Assembly: GCA_005793645.1 (NCBI GenBank)
Contig: SXRG01000030.1
Coordinates: 1-5,074, forward strand
DNA from: Burkholderiales bacterium
Lineage (GTDB): Bacteria > Pseudomonadota > Gammaproteobacteria > Burkholderiales > Thiobacillaceae
Direction: 5' to 3'
DNA: 5,074 bases
Part shown: positions 1 through 5,074 of the stretch, piece by piece
Layout: every line of letters begins with the position of its first letter
Position numbering within the stretch: the first letter of the stretch is position 1
Notes under the pieces: generated by a model
Told to the model about the DNA's origin: nothing
Seen by the model: the letters and a program-made list of their open reading frames with translations, nothing else
The model's database searches: none
Program-made: the position numbers and the translations under genes

Positions 1-713
1 GCGCCGGCGCCGCGCACCAGTTCGATTTCGCCGTCCATGGTCTCGAATTCCATCGGGTTTTGTGTGCGCAGTGCATCGATCTGTGCGCCGCGCAGGGTCT
101 CGAAGTCTTGTCCGGCTTTTTCTTCGCCGGGTACGAAACGCAGCACTTCATCGTTGATCAGGTGATACACACCGTGAAAGCGTTTGCCCATGCCGATTGG
201 CCAGGTCACCGGCGCGCAATGCAGCTTGAGCACCGATTCAATCTCGTCAAGCAGTTCCAATGGGTCGCGTACTTCGCGGTCCATTTTGTTGATGAAGGTG
301 ATGATGGGGGTATTGCGCAGGCGACAGACTTCAAGCAGCTTGATGGTTTGTTCTTCCACGCCCTTGGCGGCATCGACCACCATTACCGCTGCATCGACGG
401 CGGTCAATACGCGGTAGGTGTCTTCTGAAAAGTCCTGGTGCCCTGGGGTGTCGAGTAGGTTGATGACGCAATTGTCATAGGTGAACTGCATCACCGAACT
501 AGCGACCGAGATGCCACGCTGTTTTTCGATCTCTAGCCAGTCCGAGGTGGCGAACTTGCCACTTTTTTTGGCCTTGACCGTACCGGCCATCTGGATCGCG
601 CCACCAAATAGGAGGAGCTTTTCGGTTAGCGTGGTTTTACCGGCATCGGGATGCGAAATGATGGCAAAGGTACGCCGCCGCGCCGCTGCGCGGGCGATCG
701 GTGAGTCAGACAT
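1..713 (-). CDS. prfC: Peptide chain release factor 3 (RF3), N-terminal GTPase part, cut by the left edge
   Basis: RF3 is a cytoplasmic translational GTPase that removes RF1 or RF2 from the ribosome after peptide release. The 237 residues visible start at ATG (713-711) and cover about the first 45% of a protein that is normally about 530 residues. The whole G domain signature is present: P-loop HPDAGKTT at residues 21-28, the switch I RGIS motif at 66-69, DTPGH at 88-92 and NKMD at 142-145. The stretches GVEEQTIKLLEVCRLR and APVTWPIGMGK align closely with E. coli RF3, which separates it from EF-G, LepA and TypA. The reading frame is open to the window edge with no frameshift. No clear Shine-Dalgarno precedes the start. 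The stop of the upstream Tim44-like gene is only two bases away, so translation is probably coupled to that gene. Confidence 0.97.
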   Translation of the reverse strand, partial: MSDSPIARAAARRRTFAIISHPDAGKTTLTEKLLLFGGAIQMAGTVKAKKSGKFATSDWLEIEKQRGISVASSVMQFTYDNCVINLLDTPGHQDFSEDTYRVLTAVDAAVMVVDAAKGVEEQTIKLLEVCRLRNTPIITFINKMDREVRDPLELLDEIESVLKLHCAPVTWPIGMGKRFHGVYHLINDEVLRFVPGEEKAGQDFETLRGAQIDALRTQNPMEFETMDGEIELVRGAG

Positions 714-715
714 AA

Positions 716-1543
716 TCAGGACTGCTGGATGCCGGCGACAACCCAGCGCTCGGCGCCGTCTTCGCGAACCAGGTGCCAGATCTCGTTGAACGGGGTTTCG
801 GCACCGTCTTCACGCAATTGGCCGGAGTAGCGCACGCTGACGATCTGGCGGCGGCCTTCTTCGGCCCAGTCGGCGACTTCAGCCTCGAGGTTGAGGACAT
901 CGGTCTGGTTAGTGGTGTTGTGACGGCCCTCGATGTCGAGCTGGACCTCGGCGAACATCTCGGGGCTGAGGAAGTCACGCAGGTCGTTCAAGTTGCCGGC
1001 ATCGTGCGCCGCTTGCATGCGGATGAAGGTGATCTTGGCCAGACGCACGAAGGCGTCGTGGTCAAAACCGGCGGGGAGGGTGGCGGCCGGGGCCACGGCG
1101 GGGGTGCTGCCGCCGCTCATGACCGGTTCGGTTTGCGACGGCGGCTCGAAACCACCCATGGGGCCATTCGCGGCATATTGCAGGGGTTGTGGGCGGCGGT
1201 TACGGTTCATGAACCAGCGCACGGCCATGAACACGACTAGGGCGAGGAGGGCCAGCATTAGGATATTGGCCATTTCTTCACCAAAGCCAAAGTGCGAGGC
1301 GAGGGCGGCCAGGCCCAGGCCAGCGGCCAGACCGGCCAGCGGGCCCATCCAGGAACGCTTTTGTGGCGTGGCCTGGGATGCGGCGGGTGATTGGCGCGGG
1401 GTTTGCGGGGCTGCTTGCGGGGGCGTTGCTTGACGCTGCATGCCGGAGGAACGGCCACCGCCCATGCGGCGTGCCTCAGCGTCCGGGGTAACGAGGGCAA
1501 AGGTGATGAACACCGTGAACAGGGCGAGCAGGAAGGATTTCAT
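716..1543 (-). CDS. Tim44-like domain membrane-anchored protein of unknown role
   Basis: This 275-residue protein resembles the bacterial Tim44-like domain proteins, which are related to the C-terminal domain of the mitochondrial import factor Tim44. Their bacterial function is poorly known. Residues 1-24 form a hydrophobic signal sequence ending in a likely AEA cleavage site, followed by the Arg/Gly-rich RRMGGGRS typical of the family. Residues 36-62 are rich in Gln, Pro and Ala. Residues 66-87 are Gly/Ala-rich and hydrophobic, and 93-112 form a clear transmembrane helix ending in basic residues (RNRR). A Pro/Gly-rich linker leads to the Tim44-like domain at about 160-275, which begins FDHDAFVRLAK and ends with an EIWHLVR...WVVAGIQQ strand region. 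The ATG at 1543 has only a weak GGA seven bases upstream. The gene lies two bases from prfC on the same strand, probably in one operon. The family assignment rests on overall pattern, not on catalytic residues. Confidence 0.85.
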   Translation of the reverse strand: MKSFLLALFTVFITFALVTPDAEARRMGGGRSSGMQRQATPPQAAPQTPRQSPAASQATPQKRSWMGPLAGLAAGLGLAALASHFGFGEEMANILMLALLALVVFMAVRWFMNRNRRPQPLQYAANGPMGGFEPPSQTEPVMSGGSTPAVAPAATLPAGFDHDAFVRLAKITFIRMQAAHDAGNLNDLRDFLSPEMFAEVQLDIEGRHNTTNQTDVLNLEAEVADWAEEGRRQIVSVRYSGQLREDGAETPFNEIWHLVREDGAERWVVAGIQQS

Positions 1544-1572
1544 GGTTCGATCCGAGGTAAAAAAGTGCTTTC

Positions 1573-1578
1573 ATTGTA
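1573..1578 (-). promoter_or_regulatory. Possible -10 hexamer for the Tim44-like gene and prfC
   Basis: The minus strand reads TACAAT here, five of six matches to TATAAT, about 30 bases upstream of the Tim44-like start codon. No good -35 hexamer lies 16-18 bases further upstream, so this is only a candidate. Readthrough from htpX is an alternative, because no terminator is visible after htpX. Confidence 0.25.
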
Positions 1579-1634
1579 CTGTAGGTGCGTGGACCTATGC
1601 GCGATCATTTTATTCCCCTTGCCCTCCCGTCTTC

Positions 1635-1658
1635 TTTTGGGAGAGGTGTTTTGGGAGA
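1635..1658. repeat. Two direct copies of TTTTGGGAGA, period 14
   Basis: The 10-base unit occurs at 1635-1644 and again at 1649-1658, with four bases between copies. The first copy also pairs with CTCCC at 1624-1628 to give a short hairpin with a 10-base loop. The stretch at 1616-1660 resembles a degenerate form of the CCCTCTCCC/GGGAGAGGG intergenic repeats common in several gammaproteobacteria. That comparison is an impression, not an alignment. The remaining 1544-1719 gap holds no gene that I can see. Confidence 0.5.
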
Positions 1659-1719
1659 AGGTAACGAGCACGGCTTTCATCACCCGGGGGTTTTAAGTTA
1701 TGCCCGTTAGGTCTTCAAA

Positions 1720-2598
1720 TCAACGCTGGGCTTCCAGTGCGGCGATGCGGTCTTCCAGCGGCGGGTGGGTCATGAACAGGGCGCGGATCCCGGAGGGCCG
1801 GCCGCCGTTGATGCCGAAGGCGGCCATCTTGTCCGGTAAGGGGGCGGGGTCGTGCAGCGATTGCAGGCGGCGCAGGGCGTTGATCATGCCTTGACGCCCG
1901 GCTAGGTTGGCACCACCCGCATCGGCGCGGACTTCGCGCTGACGCGAGAACCACATCACGATGGTCGAGGCGAGGATGCCTAGGATCAGTTCGGCGACGA
2001 TCATGGTGACGAAAAAGGCAGGACCCTGGCCGCGCTCGGTCTTGAAGATGACCTTATCCACCAGATGACCGATGACCCGCGAGAAGAACATGACGAAGGT
2101 GTTGACCACGCCCTGGATCAAGGCCAGCGTCACCATGTCGCCATTGGCCACATGTGAGACCTCGTGACCCAGTACGGCCTCGGCTTCTTGGCGGGTCATA
2201 CGACCGAGTAACCCAGTCGAGACCGCAACCAGCGCGTTGTTCTTGTTTGCGCCCGTGGCGAAGGCGTTGACATCGGGTGAGTCATAAATCGCCACCTCAG
2301 GCATGCCGATGCCGGCTGCCTGGGCCTGACGGGCGATGGTCTCGACCAGCCAGCGCTCCTCGGCGTTTTGCGGTTGGGTGATGACTTGGGCACCGACCGA
2401 CATCTTGGCCGACCACTTGGAAATCAACAGCGAGATTAATGAGCCGCCGAAACCCATGATGGCGGCAAAGATCAACAGTGCTTGCAGGTTGAGGCCGTTT
2501 TCGTTCAGATACGGCTCTACGCCAAGGATGCGCATGGTGACGGAAAGCACCAGGACGATGGCCAGGTTGGTGGCGAGGAACAACAGGATGCGTTTCAT
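1720..2598 (-). CDS. htpX: HtpX, heat-shock inner-membrane zinc metalloprotease (M48 family)
   Basis: HtpX is an inner-membrane protease that degrades damaged or misassembled membrane proteins, overlapping in role with FtsH. From the chosen ATG (2598) it has 292 residues, against 293 in E. coli. Membrane segments lie at about 2-22, 39-60, 157-179 and 194-216. The zinc site is HEVSH at 145-149 (ligands H145 and H149, catalytic E146). The third ligand is E222 in the SRQREVRADA motif. The C-terminal LFMTHPPLEDRI motif is typical of the family. I chose 2598 because MKRILLFLATNLA aligns with the conserved N-terminus of the family, and a GAG lies seven bases upstream. An in-frame ATG at 2610 would add four residues (MRHL). 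The gene is divergent from rfaH. A sigma-32 type promoter candidate lies just upstream, which fits its known heat-shock control in E. coli. Confidence 0.97.
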   Translation of the reverse strand: MKRILLFLATNLAIVLVLSVTMRILGVEPYLNENGLNLQALLIFAAIMGFGGSLISLLISKWSAKMSVGAQVITQPQNAEERWLVETIARQAQAAGIGMPEVAIYDSPDVNAFATGANKNNALVAVSTGLLGRMTRQEAEAVLGHEVSHVANGDMVTLALIQGVVNTFVMFFSRVIGHLVDKVIFKTERGQGPAFFVTMIVAELILGILASTIVMWFSRQREVRADAGGANLAGRQGMINALRRLQSLHDPAPLPDKMAAFGINGGRPSGIRALFMTHPPLEDRIAALEAQR

Positions 2599-2613
2599 GA
2601 GGTGTCTCATAAT

Positions 2614-2625
2614 GGGAAATTTCCC
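2614..2625. repeat. 12-base perfect palindrome GGGAAATTTCCC in the htpX leader
   Basis: This perfect palindrome sits 16-27 bases upstream of the htpX start codon at 2598, and four bases upstream of the alternative ATG at 2610. It would lie at the 5' end of the transcript from the predicted sigma-32 promoter. It could be a DNA-binding site, or it could arise by chance. As RNA it has no loop and would not form a good hairpin. Confidence 0.6.
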
Positions 2626-2635
2626 GGAGCCATCA

Positions 2636-2663
2636 TTGTGGAGATATTGGCCGGGATTTCAAG
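2636..2663 (-). promoter_or_regulatory. Candidate sigma-32 heat-shock promoter for htpX
   Basis: On the minus strand a perfect CTTGAAA (2663-2657) is followed by a 13-base spacer and CTCCACAA (2643-2636). The sigma-32 consensus is CTTGAAA, about 13-15 bases, then CCCCATNT. The -35 therefore matches fully, while the -10 matches about four of seven defined positions. Predicted transcription would start near 2628, leaving a leader of about 30 bases before the htpX ATG at 2598. E. coli htpX is a known sigma-32 target, which makes the match biologically sensible. Confidence 0.55.
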
Positions 2664-2666
2664 AGA

Positions 2667-2698
2667 GGGCATTTCCGTGGGGTCTGGTGTCAATGCCC
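2667..2698. repeat. Inverted repeat GGGCATT / AATGCCC between htpX and rfaH
   Basis: The arms at 2667-2673 and 2692-2698 are perfectly complementary over seven bases and enclose 18 bases. No T-run follows on either strand, so it is not a standard terminator. It lies between the htpX and rfaH promoter candidates and could be a protein-binding site. Its role is unknown. Confidence 0.4.
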
Positions 2699-2702
2699 AG
2701 AG

Positions 2703-2729
2703 ATATTCAATATGATCGGGTTATATAAT
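2703..2729 (+). promoter_or_regulatory. Candidate rfaH promoter: perfect TATAAT with palindrome ATATTCAATAT upstream
   Basis: TATAAT at 2724-2729 is a perfect -10 hexamer facing rfaH. The -35 region (about 2701-2707) has no good TTGACA match, but it overlaps an 11-base palindrome, ATATTCAATAT, at 2703-2713. A weak -35 covered by a palindrome is what an activator- or repressor-controlled promoter could look like, although this is inference. Transcription would start near 2736 and leave a leader of about 77 bases. Confidence 0.45.
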
Positions 2730-2800
2730 GGCAGGCACTGGATAGATACGATTAAGTCGCTAAGTAGCCGAAATAAGCATAGAACATAGAAGAATGACTG

Positions 2801-2806
2801 AGGGAG
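2801..2806 (+). promoter_or_regulatory. rfaH: Shine-Dalgarno site AGGGAG that decides the rfaH start
   Basis: AGGGAG ends six bases before the TTG at 2813, an ideal distance. The next in-frame option, GTG at 2819, would be 12 bases away. No in-frame ATG occurs before the conserved RWYVLQSKPRQ motif, so a non-ATG start is required. Confidence 0.65.
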
Positions 2807-2812
2807 TTTTCG

Positions 2813-3331
2813 TTGATAGTGAACCAAAATTTGGATTCTTCTATAACCAGCGCGGCGCGCTGGTATGTGCTGCAAAGCAAACCACGCCAAGAGCAGCGGG
2901 CGCTGGAAAATCTGTGTAACCAGGGCTTTGAATGTCTGCTGCCGATGTACACCCGTGAGCGGCTGCGGCGCGGCCGTCGTGAGCCCGTTGAGGAGCCGCT
3001 GTTTCCGCGTTATTTGTTCATCCGTCTCGACCAGATCAGCAGTAATTGGTATGCCTTGCGTAGCACCTATGGTGTCACCAATATTGTGCGGTTTGGTGAT
3101 ATCCCCGCCAGCTTGCCGGATGCCGTGGTCGAACAATTTACCCGGATTCAGCCGGCCGACAGACACCTGTTTCAAACTGGTGAGACCGTGCATATTGCCA
3201 GCGGTCCGTTTGTTGGGCTTGATGGCGTCTTCGACCGGGACGATGGCGAGCAGCGGGTGTTCATCTTGCTTGACCTCATGTCTAAACAGCAATGCCTGTC
3301 TCTGCCCGTCGGCGACATTCGCGCATATTGA
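2813..3331 (+). CDS. rfaH: RfaH-type NusG-family transcription anti-termination factor
   Basis: RfaH is a NusG paralogue. In E. coli it is recruited to elongating RNA polymerase at ops sites, suppresses pausing and Rho termination in long surface-polysaccharide or secretion operons, and couples transcription to the ribosome. This 172-residue protein has the NusG-like domain at about 16-112 (RWYVLQSKPRQEQRA, then EEPLFPRYLFIRL and YGVTNIVRFG) and a KOW-type domain at about 121-172 (GETVHIASGPFVGLDGVF). The EPLFPRYLF and VRFG motifs indicate RfaH and not housekeeping NusG. E61 and R148 align with E. coli E48 and R138, the interdomain salt bridge that holds RfaH autoinhibited. It has about 13 more N-terminal residues than E. 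coli RfaH. The start is TTG, supported by AGGGAG six bases upstream; GTG at 2819 is the alternative. No polysaccharide gene is nearby, which is usual because RfaH acts in trans. Confidence 0.92.
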   Translation: MIVNQNLDSSITSAARWYVLQSKPRQEQRALENLCNQGFECLLPMYTRERLRRGRREPVEEPLFPRYLFIRLDQISSNWYALRSTYGVTNIVRFGDIPASLPDAVVEQFTRIQPADRHLFQTGETVHIASGPFVGLDGVFDRDDGEQRVFILLDLMSKQQCLSLPVGDIRAY

Positions 3332-3382
3332 ATCTACGAACGACCCAAACCTGCCTTGGATTGCACAGCCGTCACAATTTTC

Positions 3383-3391
3383 TGATCTAAT
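3383..3391 (+). promoter_or_regulatory. Candidate extended -10 promoter for bcp
   Basis: The sequence TGATCTAAT fits the extended -10 form TGN-TATAAT with one mismatch. It lies in the 91-base gap between rfaH and bcp. Only poor -35 sequences precede it, which is tolerated by extended -10 promoters. Transcription would begin near 3398 and leave a leader of about 25 bases. No terminator hairpin is visible after rfaH, so readthrough from rfaH could also supply bcp. Confidence 0.4.
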
Positions 3392-3422
3392 CGCAAGACA
3401 TGAATGCAAAATTGACGCGACC

Positions 3423-3890
3423 ATGAGTGAAGGTTACAGGGATGTCCCATTGCCCGATTTTTGTCTGGAGGGGACGGGTGGCCTGTTTCGTAGCCGTGAC
3501 TGTCTCGATCGGCTGACGGTGTTGTATTTTTACCCCAAGGACAACACACCCGGCTGTACGACCGAGGGCATCGACTTCGCTGTGCTTTATTCGGAATTTC
3601 GTGCGGCTGACTGTGCGATCTTTGGCGTCTCGCGTGACAGCCTTGCGTCCCACAGGCGTTTCAAGGCCAAACTGGACCTGCCTTTCGATCTCCTGTCTGA
3701 TCTGGATGAGGTGGCTTGCACGGCGCTGGGTGTGATGAAGCTGAAGAATATGTATGGAAAACAGGTGCGTGGCATCGAGCGCAGCACTTTCCTGATTGAC
3801 GGTCACGGCCTGATTGTGCGGGCGTGGCGCGGCGTTAAGGTGGCCGGCCATGCCGACGAAGTCCTCCAAGTGGTAAAAACCTTTTTGTAG
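3423..3890 (+). CDS. bcp: Bcp/PrxQ-family thiol peroxidase (peroxiredoxin)
   Basis: Peroxiredoxins of the Bcp/PrxQ group are cytoplasmic enzymes that reduce hydrogen peroxide and organic peroxides, usually with thioredoxin as reductant. This protein has 155 residues, the normal family length. The active site YFYPKDNTPGCT gives P38, T42 and peroxidatic C45 of the PxxxTxxC motif, with the conserved Arg at R120 in ERSTFLID. LLSDLDEVACTALGV aligns with the matching region of E. coli Bcp, including C99. The E. coli resolving cysteine five residues after the peroxidatic one is replaced by I50. The remaining cysteines are C14, C27, C64 and C99. The ATG at 3423 fits the short family N-terminus, but no good Shine-Dalgarno precedes it. 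The same frame stays open far upstream through rfaH, but without protein-like content. The gene lies 36 bases before the PhoH-type gene and is probably cotranscribed with it. Confidence 0.95.
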   Translation: MSEGYRDVPLPDFCLEGTGGLFRSRDCLDRLTVLYFYPKDNTPGCTTEGIDFAVLYSEFRAADCAIFGVSRDSLASHRRFKAKLDLPFDLLSDLDEVACTALGVMKLKNMYGKQVRGIERSTFLIDGHGLIVRAWRGVKVAGHADEVLQVVKTFL

Positions 3891-3926
3891 TAAAGATCTT
3901 TTCTTTAACCCTGACCTGGAATCGAT

Positions 3927-5074
3927 ATGGCGCGCACCCCCCGTCCTCAAGCCCCTGTACCGTTGACTCCTGAAAAGATCGCCGCCACAAAGCCGGTGGT
4001 CAAGAAGTCGGCCCCCGCGAAATCGATTGCGGCGAAATCAAAATCGCCGACCAAGTTGTTTGTGCTGGATACCAATGTCTTGATGCACGATCCGACCTCG
4101 CTATACCGTTTCCAGGAGCATGATCTGTATCTGCCCATGGCGGTGCTGGAGGAGCTGGATCACAACAAAAAGGGGATGAGCGAGGTAGCGCGCAATGCGC
4201 GGCAGGTAACGCGTTTCCTCGATGAGATTGTGAAGGGTTGCGAGGCGGATCTGGCTGAGGGTGCGCCGTTGGCGACGATCAGCCATAAGGCGGCGACGGG
4301 GCGACTCTATCTGCAGACGCATCCGGTACAAAGTGATGTAACTTCGGTTTTGCCGTTCAGTAAGGTCGATAACCAGATTCTCGGTGTGGTCTCCTGGTTG
4401 CAGCATAAGCATCCTGGTCGTCCGGTGATTCTGGTGTCTAAAGACATCAACATGCGCATCAAGGCGCGTGCCCTTGGGATGCCGGCGGAAGATTACACCA
4501 ACGACCGGGTGCTGGAAGACACCGACCTGTTGTATAGCGGGGTGCGTGAGTTGCCGGCTGATTTTTGGGACAAACACGGCAAGGGCATGGAGTCCTGGCA
4601 ACAGGGGGGGCGTGTCTATTACCGTGTCACCGGTCCGCTGTGCGCTACGCTGTTGGTTAACGAGTTTGTTTGGCAGGAAGGCCTCAATCCGCTCAATGCC
4701 GTGGTGACGCGCATTACGGGCAATACGGCCGAGTTGATGACGGTGACCGATTACAGCCATCAAAAGAATAGTGTCTGGGGCATCATGGCGCGTAATCGTG
4801 AGCAGAACTATGCCCTCAACGCGCTGATGAACCCGGACATTGATTTCGTTTCCCTGCTCGGTCAGGCCGGCACCGGCAAGACCTTGCTGACCCTGGCGGC
4901 GGCCCTGGCGCAGTGTCTGGAAAAGAAGGTGTACAGCGAGATCATCATGACCCGCGTTACTGTGCCGGTGGGCGAGGATATTGGTTTTCTGCCTGGCTCG
5001 GAGGAGGAGAAAATGGCACCCTGGATGGGCGCTTTAATGGACAACCTGGAATTGTTGGGCAGCCGCTCCGGTAC
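3927..5074 (+). CDS. PhoH2/YlaK-type protein: PIN ribonuclease domain fused to PhoH ATPase, cut by the right edge
   Basis: PhoH2-type proteins join an N-terminal PIN (ribonuclease-fold) domain to a PhoH P-loop ATPase. Mycobacterial members unwind and cut RNA, and their physiological role elsewhere is uncertain. The 382 residues visible contain a Lys/Ala/Pro-rich N-terminal extension (1-43) and a PIN domain at about 44-195. The acidic PIN positions include D48 in LDTNVLM, E75/E76 in LEELD, D148 in KVDNQILG and D173 in SKDINMR. The region at about 196-290 is a linker. The ATPase begins with DFVSLLGQAGTGKT; its Walker A is residues 312-319, with K318 and T319. This is followed by IIMTRVTVPVGEDIGFLPG, the hallmark PhoH motif. 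Walker B and the C-terminus lie beyond the window. The full family length is roughly 430-470 residues. The ATG at 3927 has a weak TGGA six bases upstream. There is no small antitoxin-like gene directly upstream; bcp is the neighbour. Confidence 0.94.
   Translation, partial: MARTPRPQAPVPLTPEKIAATKPVVKKSAPAKSIAAKSKSPTKLFVLDTNVLMHDPTSLYRFQEHDLYLPMAVLEELDHNKKGMSEVARNARQVTRFLDEIVKGCEADLAEGAPLATISHKAATGRLYLQTHPVQSDVTSVLPFSKVDNQILGVVSWLQHKHPGRPVILVSKDINMRIKARALGMPAEDYTNDRVLEDTDLLYSGVRELPADFWDKHGKGMESWQQGGRVYYRVTGPLCATLLVNEFVWQEGLNPLNAVVTRITGNTAELMTVTDYSHQKNSVWGIMARNREQNYALNALMNPDIDFVSLLGQAGTGKTLLTLAAALAQCLEKKVYSEIIMTRVTVPVGEDIGFLPGSEEEKMAPWMGALMDNLELLGSRSG

Noticed and set aside
563..569. Run of seven A in prfC as a programmed frameshift site
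   Set aside because: The conserved RF3 frame continues unbroken on both sides, and the run is not in the X XXY YYZ phase with a supporting structure. Programmed frameshifting is known for prfB, not prfC.
773..1240. Plus-strand open frame of 155 codons opposite the Tim44-like gene
   Set aside because: It lies wholly antisense to a gene with a clear signal sequence, membrane segment and domain. Its Gly/Ala/Val/Glu-biased product resembles no family and it has no convincing start signal.
1622..1652. Hairpin CCCTCCC/GGGAGAGG followed by TGTTTT, resembling a plus-strand terminator
   Set aside because: The stem has a bulge and a 10-base loop, the T-run is short and interrupted, and no plus-strand gene lies upstream to be terminated. 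On the minus strand, where htpX ends, there is no T-run.
2688..2693. Perfect TTGACA on the minus strand as a sigma-70 -35 element for htpX
   Set aside because: No acceptable -10 hexamer lies 16-18 bases downstream; the positions read GCCCTC or similar. The sigma-32 candidate is better organised.
2865..3422. Upstream extension of the bcp frame through rfaH, giving a 341-residue protein
   Set aside because: The added 186 residues are a +1-frame shadow of rfaH, rich in Cys, Ser and Arg without family features. Bcp is complete from the ATG at 3423.
2690..3424. Minus-strand open frame of 244 codons across rfaH
   Set aside because: It is antisense to the strongly supported rfaH. The predicted protein shows no recognisable motif and covers the rfaH promoter region and both ends of the gene without domain logic.
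3892..3901. Palindrome AAAGATCTTT after bcp as a terminator
   Set aside because: It is AT-rich and has no loop, so it would not form a stable RNA hairpin. The gap to the next gene is only 36 bases.
4101..4763. Minus-strand open frame of 220 codons opposite the PIN-PhoH gene
   Set aside because: It is antisense to a well-supported PIN domain. The His/Arg/Gln-rich product is typical of antisense frames.

Overview
This 5,074-base window looks like ordinary chromosomal core sequence from a gammaproteobacterium. The evidence is a moderately GC-rich composition and the combination of prfC, htpX, rfaH and bcp orthologues, each of which aligns closely by eye with the E. coli protein. The lineage is an inference from gene content. 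There is no rRNA, tRNA, CRISPR array, insertion sequence, phage gene or obvious horizontally acquired segment.

The left half is on the minus strand. Read in the direction of transcription it holds htpX (membrane zinc protease), a 121-base gap, a Tim44-like-domain membrane protein, and then prfC (peptide chain release factor 3), which runs off the left edge. Only two bases separate the Tim44-like gene from prfC, so those two are very probably one transcript. The 1544-1719 gap contains a short direct repeat and a weak promoter-like hexamer.

The right half is on the plus strand. It holds rfaH (a NusG-family transcription anti-terminator starting at TTG), a 91-base gap with an extended -10 promoter candidate, bcp (a thiol peroxidase lacking the usual nearby resolving cysteine), and a PIN-PhoH fusion (PhoH2/YlaK type) that runs off the right edge. 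bcp and the PhoH-type gene are 36 bases apart and are probably cotranscribed.

htpX and rfaH are divergent across about 214 bases (2599-2812). This is the richest regulatory stretch in the window. It has a perfect sigma-32 type -35 element (CTTGAAA) facing htpX, a 12-base palindrome in the predicted htpX leader, a 7-base-pair inverted repeat, and a perfect TATAAT facing rfaH with an 11-base palindrome just upstream.

Several genes relate to protein quality control, translation or stress (HtpX, RF3, Bcp, PhoH-like), but the sequence does not show that they form one system. I did not find a previously undescribed system. The findings below are small points about regulation or protein variation in known families.
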